Position numbers and translations under genes: made by a program. Shown in pieces: positions 60,504-64,000 of a stretch of DNA of 64,000 nucleotides. The notes beneath the pieces are model-generated. The model was not told the DNA's origin. It saw nothing but the letters and a program-made list of their open reading frames with translations, and ran no database searches. The stretch is taken from positions 2,674,501-2,738,500 of the forward strand of contig NZ_CP029289.2 in NCBI RefSeq assembly GCF_003201835.2. The letters are read 5' to 3'. The DNA is from Acidianus brierleyi (lineage in GTDB: Archaea; Thermoproteota; Thermoprotei_A; Sulfolobales; Sulfolobaceae). Numbering within the stretch: position 1 is the stretch's first letter; every line of letters starts with the position of its first letter.

Positions 60504-61499
60504 TTATAGCTTTACCATTGACTTTGCCTCCTCATATATTTTTCTTACACTCGGAATCACAGTGCTCTCTAAAGGTTGTGAGAAAGGAATAGGTACATCA
60601 GGAACAGCTATTCTTCTTATTGGTTCCTTTAAATCTTTAAATGCGTCTTGATATATTATGAATCCTATCTCTCCAGTCATACCATAACTCATGTAATCTT
60701 CGTCTACAATAAGGACTCTCCCAGTTTTCTTGGCAGATTTTACAAGAGTTTCTCTATCTAGAGGTACTAAAGTTCTTGGATCTATAACCTCTGCAGATAT
60801 TCCTTCTTTTTGCAAAAGTTCCGCAGCCTTCAAACTTCTCTGCAACATTAATGCTGTAGAGATAATTGTTATATCACTTCCTTCTCTTTTTATATCAGCT
60901 TTACCAAATTCAATAGTGTAAGGATAATCTGGAACATTTTCTTCTTCTCCTTCAAAAGGTAAGAACGGCATTCCAGTGAGGAGTTTATGCCCAAATATAA
61001 CTACAGGATTCCTATCTCTTAGCGCAGTATGTGTTAATCCTTTAGCATCATATGCATTAGATGGAACTACTACTTTAAATCCAGGTAAGTGAGCGAACAA
61101 GGAGTAGAGAACTTGCGAATGTTGTGAAGAATCACCGTAACCTCCTCCTATCGCAGTAACTATAGTTATTGGCATTTCGAATTGTTCACCACTCATATAG
61201 AAGTTCTTTGCCATATGATTATACATCTGATCAAAGCCTGCGCCTAGAAAATCTACGAACATTAATGAAACTACTGGATGCATTCCGACTGAAGCCATAC
61301 CGACTGCCATTCCCATAAAAGTCTGTTCTGTTATAGGAGTATCAACTATTCTGTCTCTACCGAATTTCTCAAACAGGCCTGCTGTAAATCCAAATACTGC
61401 TCCCCAATATGTTACGTCCTCACCTAAAACCACTATTTTATCATTACGTTCCATCTCTTGAGATATTGCGTTAGAAATTGCTGCCGCTATTCCTTTCAT
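60504..61499 (-). CDS. 2-oxoacid dehydrogenase E1 component, beta subunit
   Basis: A 331-residue E1-beta of the pyruvate/branched-chain 2-oxoacid/acetoin dehydrogenase type. It has VLGEDVTYWGAVFG, DTPITEQTFMGMAVGMASVGMHPV, GGGYGDSSQHSQVLYSLFAHLPG, DPRTLVPLDRETLVKS and the YMSYGMTGEIGF block. It forms the active heterotetramer with E1-alpha, whose gene precedes it with a 4-base overlap and AGAGGTG ribosome site. An E2 or E3 gene is not in this window, so the complex may be incomplete or encoded elsewhere. Confidence 0.94.
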   Translation of the reverse strand: MKGIAAAISNAISQEMERNDKIVVLGEDVTYWGAVFGFTAGLFEKFGRDRIVDTPITEQTFMGMAVGMASVGMHPVVSLMFVDFLGAGFDQMYNHMAKNFYMSGEQFEMPITIVTAIGGGYGDSSQHSQVLYSLFAHLPGFKVVVPSNAYDAKGLTHTALRDRNPVVIFGHKLLTGMPFLPFEGEEENVPDYPYTIEFGKADIKREGSDITIISTALMLQRSLKAAELLQKEGISAEVIDPRTLVPLDRETLVKSAKKTGRVLIVDEDYMSYGMTGEIGFIIYQDAFKDLKEPIRRIAVPDVPIPFSQPLESTVIPSVRKIYEEAKSMVKL

Positions 61500-62533
61500 G
61501 CGAAAACACCTCTTAAGGCGTCCTCTTCTGAAGGATATGGACTGTTTTCTGCAAATTTTATGGCCTCATTTACTTCATTCTCTGCATCTTTTCTTATCTT
61601 ATTTAATTCTTCATTTGAATAACCAAGTTTCATCATTCTATCTTCAAGGAATGATATAGGATCTATTTTCCTCCATAATTCAACTTCTTCCTTTGTTCTA
61701 TATTCTTCACTATCTCCCTCAAAATGACCACGAAGTCTGTAAGTCACAGCTTCTATCACTGTTGGTCCGAAACCACTTCTAGCTTTTTTAATAGCATAAT
61801 TTGCAACAGTGTACACTTCAATTACATCATTACCATTAATTAAAAATGACTGAATATTATTAGCCAAGGCTTTCTGATAGTGATGAGTTGTAGACATTAC
61901 AAAGCTTTTGGGTGTAGAATCTGCATATAGGTTATCTTCAATAACAATAATTAATGGTAAGTTCCATGCAGAAGCTATATTTAAAGTCTCAGCAAAAGTT
62001 CCGTGATTCGCGGCTCCTTCACCGGCAAAGGCTACAGCAACATTATTAGTTCCAGTATAGTTAAAAGCGAAAGCTGCTCCTAAAGCTTGAGGGAAAGAAG
62101 CGCCTACAATTCCGCTACACGAAAATCTTTTTGATTTATCGAAAAGATGCATGTGACCACCTTTACCTTTACAAAGTCCCGTTGATTTTCCGAAAATTTC
62201 TGCAGCTAATTTCTTTAGATCTACTCCTTTAGCTATAGCATGATGATGAGGCCTATGAGTGCTTACTACAACATCGTCATCCTTTAAATTGTCTTCAACT
62301 CCTACAGCTATCGCTTCTTGACCTACTGCTAAGTGCATTTCTCCTCTTATAACTCCTGAGGCCATATTGAATTGAGGTACTTTCCCTTCATAATACTTTT
62401 TAGCTATTGATTCCTCGAAATAGCGTATAGTATACATTTTTCTATAAAAGGATAGTAATCTGTCTTTGTCTAATTCGTTTTTCCGTAAAATATAATTTAA
62501 ATCTTTTATGGTATATTCTGGTCTCCACATCAA
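61496..62533 (-). CDS. 2-oxoacid dehydrogenase E1 component, alpha subunit
   Basis: A 345-residue thiamine-diphosphate enzyme subunit. It has GVIRGEMHLAVGQEAIAVG, STHRPHHHAIAKG, KGGHMHLFD and the ThDP motif GEGAANHGTFAE (171-182) ending at IEDNLYADSTP. A C-terminal YRLRGHFEGDSEEYR phosphorylation-loop-like region follows. It decarboxylates a 2-oxoacid together with the beta subunit. The gene is first of a two-gene operon. Confidence 0.94.
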   Translation of the reverse strand: MMWRPEYTIKDLNYILRKNELDKDRLLSFYRKMYTIRYFEESIAKKYYEGKVPQFNMASGVIRGEMHLAVGQEAIAVGVEDNLKDDDVVVSTHRPHHHAIAKGVDLKKLAAEIFGKSTGLCKGKGGHMHLFDKSKRFSCSGIVGASFPQALGAAFAFNYTGTNNVAVAFAGEGAANHGTFAETLNIASAWNLPLIIVIEDNLYADSTPKSFVMSTTHHYQKALANNIQSFLINGNDVIEVYTVANYAIKKARSGFGPTVIEAVTYRLRGHFEGDSEEYRTKEEVELWRKIDPISFLEDRMMKLGYSNEELNKIRKDAENEVNEAIKFAENSPYPSEEDALRGVFA

Positions 62534-62777
62534 TATAATAAAGCATGATTAGTTATTTAAAGATTCATTATTAAAATTATTTTATAGAAATACTTAAATT
62601 TATATATCTACGCAATACAAAAACCTATAGTCTAATAAGAATTTTAAGTTTTGTATATAGATCAAAATGTTTAATATAAGAACTAAAAGTGAATTGGTAA
62701 AATATAGCATTGTAGTATAATAAAGGCCAATAAAAATATCTTCCAATAAATTCTTTTTATGGTTATAGGCCTTATTA
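62534..62777. other. AT-rich intergenic region upstream of the E1-alpha gene
   Basis: About 240 bases, very AT-rich, with no gene of note. It holds the promoter for the E1 operon (minus strand). Confidence 0.45.
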
Positions 62778-62882
62778 CTAAACTCTACTTACTACGTCCT
62801 TCGAAACTAATACTAATCCCTTCCAATCCGGTTCGTCTTTAGATAGAGAATATTCATCATTCTCTTTTCCTATAAATCCCAT
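62778..62882 (-). CDS. Short unrecognised protein (34 aa)
   Basis: ATG to TAG encodes MGFIGKENDEYSLSKDEPDW followed by KGLVLVSKDVVSRV. The composition is markedly more protein-like than the surrounding AT-rich DNA, with a normal mix of charged and hydrophobic residues. An AGGATTAGGTTAG stretch just before the ATG could be a leader site. It may be a complete small protein or the start of a lost longer gene. Confidence 0.42.
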   Translation of the reverse strand: MGFIGKENDEYSLSKDEPDWKGLVLVSKDVVSRV

Positions 62883-63017
62883 GCTAACTAACCTAATCCT
62901 GCGTTGAGTTAAAAGTTAGCTATACGTTTCCTATTGAGAAAGACTAAAGAATTACACAAAGCACTAATAGCATATATCTTTATATTTAACTTTTAATAAT
63001 AAAATACAGATGTAAAT

Positions 63018-63644
63018 ATGATTATTGAACGTTTCGTTAGCGGACCTCTTTCCACTAATACGTACGTATTAATTTATGGTAATGAAAGCTTAATTATAGA
63101 CTCTGAAGGAGACATGACAGAGGTAATAAATTTTCTTAAATCAAGAAATATTATACCAAACCTATTCATAGCTACTCACGGACATTTCGATCATATTCTA
63201 GGAATTAATCGACTTAAATACGAATTTCCTTCTTTACGTTTTTTAATTAATAAAAAAGATCTAGAATTAGTCGCGAATGCAGAGTCTTTAGCAAAATATT
63301 TTGGAATAAGAATATCTCCAATAATTCTTCCAGACTGTTACGTGAAGGAGGGTGATAAAATAAAAATTGGAGAAGAAGAATTAGTAATAATTGAAACTCC
63401 CGGACATACTATGGGAAGTATCTGTATCTTGACTAATAATGCAATTTTTACTGGAGATACATTATTTAGTGGTACTGTTGGAAGAACTGACTTAGGTGGT
63501 TCTTTAGAACTTTTGAAAAATAGTTTAGAACGATTAAAGACATTGCCTGATGAACTTACAGTTTATCCTGGACACGGAAATTCTACACAATTAGGCTACG
63601 AAAAGATTAATAACCTATTCTTAACTGGAGAAGTAGACTTATAG
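63018..63644 (+). CDS. Metallo-beta-lactamase-fold hydrolase (glyoxalase II-like)
   Basis: A 208-residue MBL-fold enzyme. It has the metal motif [10 protein letters not shown] (about 54-63), [29 protein letters not shown] and [17 protein letters not shown]. Length and motifs match the short glyoxalase-II/hydroxyacylglutathione-hydrolase-like branch. In archaea without glutathione the substrate is another thioester or persulfide. It is a single gene with a TATA-rich upstream region. Confidence 0.9.
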   Translation: MIIERFVSGPLSTNTYVLIYGNESLIIDSEGDMTEVINFLKSRNIIPNLFIATHGHFDHILGINRLKYEFPSLRFLINKKDLELVANAESLAKYFGIRISPIILPDCYVKEGDKIKIGEEELVIIETPGHTMGSICILTNNAIFTGDTLFSGTVGRTDLGGSLELLKNSLERLKTLPDELTVYPGHGNSTQLGYEKINNLFLTGEVDL

Positions 63645-63852
63645 TTTTGCTACTTTATGAAATTCTTCAATTTTCATCACAATATGGAGAAAATATTCCT
63701 CAATTACACATTAGATTTTGAATCTATGAAATTATGGAAAATCAATGACTAGGAAAAATAGATTACCGACAACTCAAATAGTTTTATACATCTTTCATAA
63801 ATTCTTGTAAGATGTAGAAGATATTTTTTAGTCTGAAGAATAATGATACTTA

Positions 63853-64000
63853 ATGTATGCATTAGTCTTTAATAAGAATGGTATGGAGAATCTAAAATAC
63901 ACAGAATATAAAGATCCTTCAGTCAATGACAATGAAGTTTTAATAAAAGTAAGGATTGCAGGCGTAAATCTTGTAGATTATTTTACTGTCGTGTCTATGA
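63853..64000 (+). CDS. Zinc-type alcohol dehydrogenase/quinone oxidoreductase family, 5' part only
   Basis: ATG 63853 opens MYALVFNKNGMENLKYTEYK, then DPSVNDNEVLIKVRIAGVNLVDYFTVVSM, and runs off the right edge after 49 codons. The VLIKVRIAGVNLVD block is the N-terminal signature of medium-chain dehydrogenases/reductases. Cofactor and zinc residues lie beyond the window. Confidence 0.78.
   Translation, partial: MYALVFNKNGMENLKYTEYKDPSVNDNEVLIKVRIAGVNLVDYFTVVSM

Noticed and set aside
60430..60651. A 73-codon plus-strand frame before and over E1-beta
   Set aside because: It overlaps the C-terminal coding part of E1-beta on the other strand.

Overview
The window is AT-rich archaeal DNA from a thermoacidophile of the order Sulfolobales, most likely Acidianus or a close relative. 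The main markers are a zinc-containing ferredoxin, a CYP119-type P450, the branched Entner-Doudoroff enzymes, a DUF973 membrane protein and, most tellingly, a near-exact match to the carbon disulfide hydrolase known from Acidianus. Many genes look leaderless, with a TATA box about 26 bases before the start codon, while downstream operon genes carry GGTG/GAGG ribosome sites. No tRNA, rRNA or CRISPR array was seen.

Region 1 (1-16.5 kb) is the accessory part. It holds membrane proteins of unknown function, a QueC-like gene interrupted by one in-frame UAA, two AAA+ ATPases of the archaeal PF01637 type plus a decayed third copy, a T4-endonuclease-V-like repair enzyme, and a P450 divergent from an MFS pump/MarR operon. 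Tails of TnpB elements and an IS110-family element also lie here.

Region 2 (16.6-36 kb) is catabolic. It contains an aldehyde dehydrogenase, an extradiol dioxygenase-like protein, gluconate dehydratase and a beta-oxidation cluster: acyl-CoA dehydrogenase, fused 3-hydroxyacyl-CoA dehydrogenase/enoyl-CoA hydratase, a zinc alcohol dehydrogenase, two acyl-CoA ligases, thiolase and DUF35. The zinc ferredoxin and EtfBA follow and can take the electrons.

Region 3 (36-45 kb) is linked to sulfur. It has CS2 hydrolase (which would produce H2S and CO2), an XdhC-like protein, two START-like proteins, and a TusA-like / SQR-type flavoprotein / four-repeat DUF1641 operon. An old-yellow-enzyme family reductase follows. 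A second IS110 copy sits inside a dead ATPase gene.

Region 4 (47-64 kb) has the KDG aldolase / KDG kinase / GapN operon, which completes the Entner-Doudoroff route started by the distant gluconate dehydratase. It is followed by a thioesterase, an acyl-CoA ligase, a TrmB regulator divergent from an MFS transporter, a persulfide-dioxygenase-like enzyme, a DsrE protein, a PQQ-type beta-propeller, CYP119, a cystathionine gamma-synthase-like enzyme, 2-oxoacid dehydrogenase E1 subunits and a glyoxalase-II-like hydrolase. The window ends inside an alcohol dehydrogenase gene.

The strongest leads are a one-base frameshift shared by both IS110 copies, a possible bridge RNA in their long left ends, and perfect palindromes at the starts of both intact ATPase genes. 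Other leads are operator-like palindromes at the MarR and TrmB genes, a GC-rich structured island next to a TnpB tail, and several short or broken genes.
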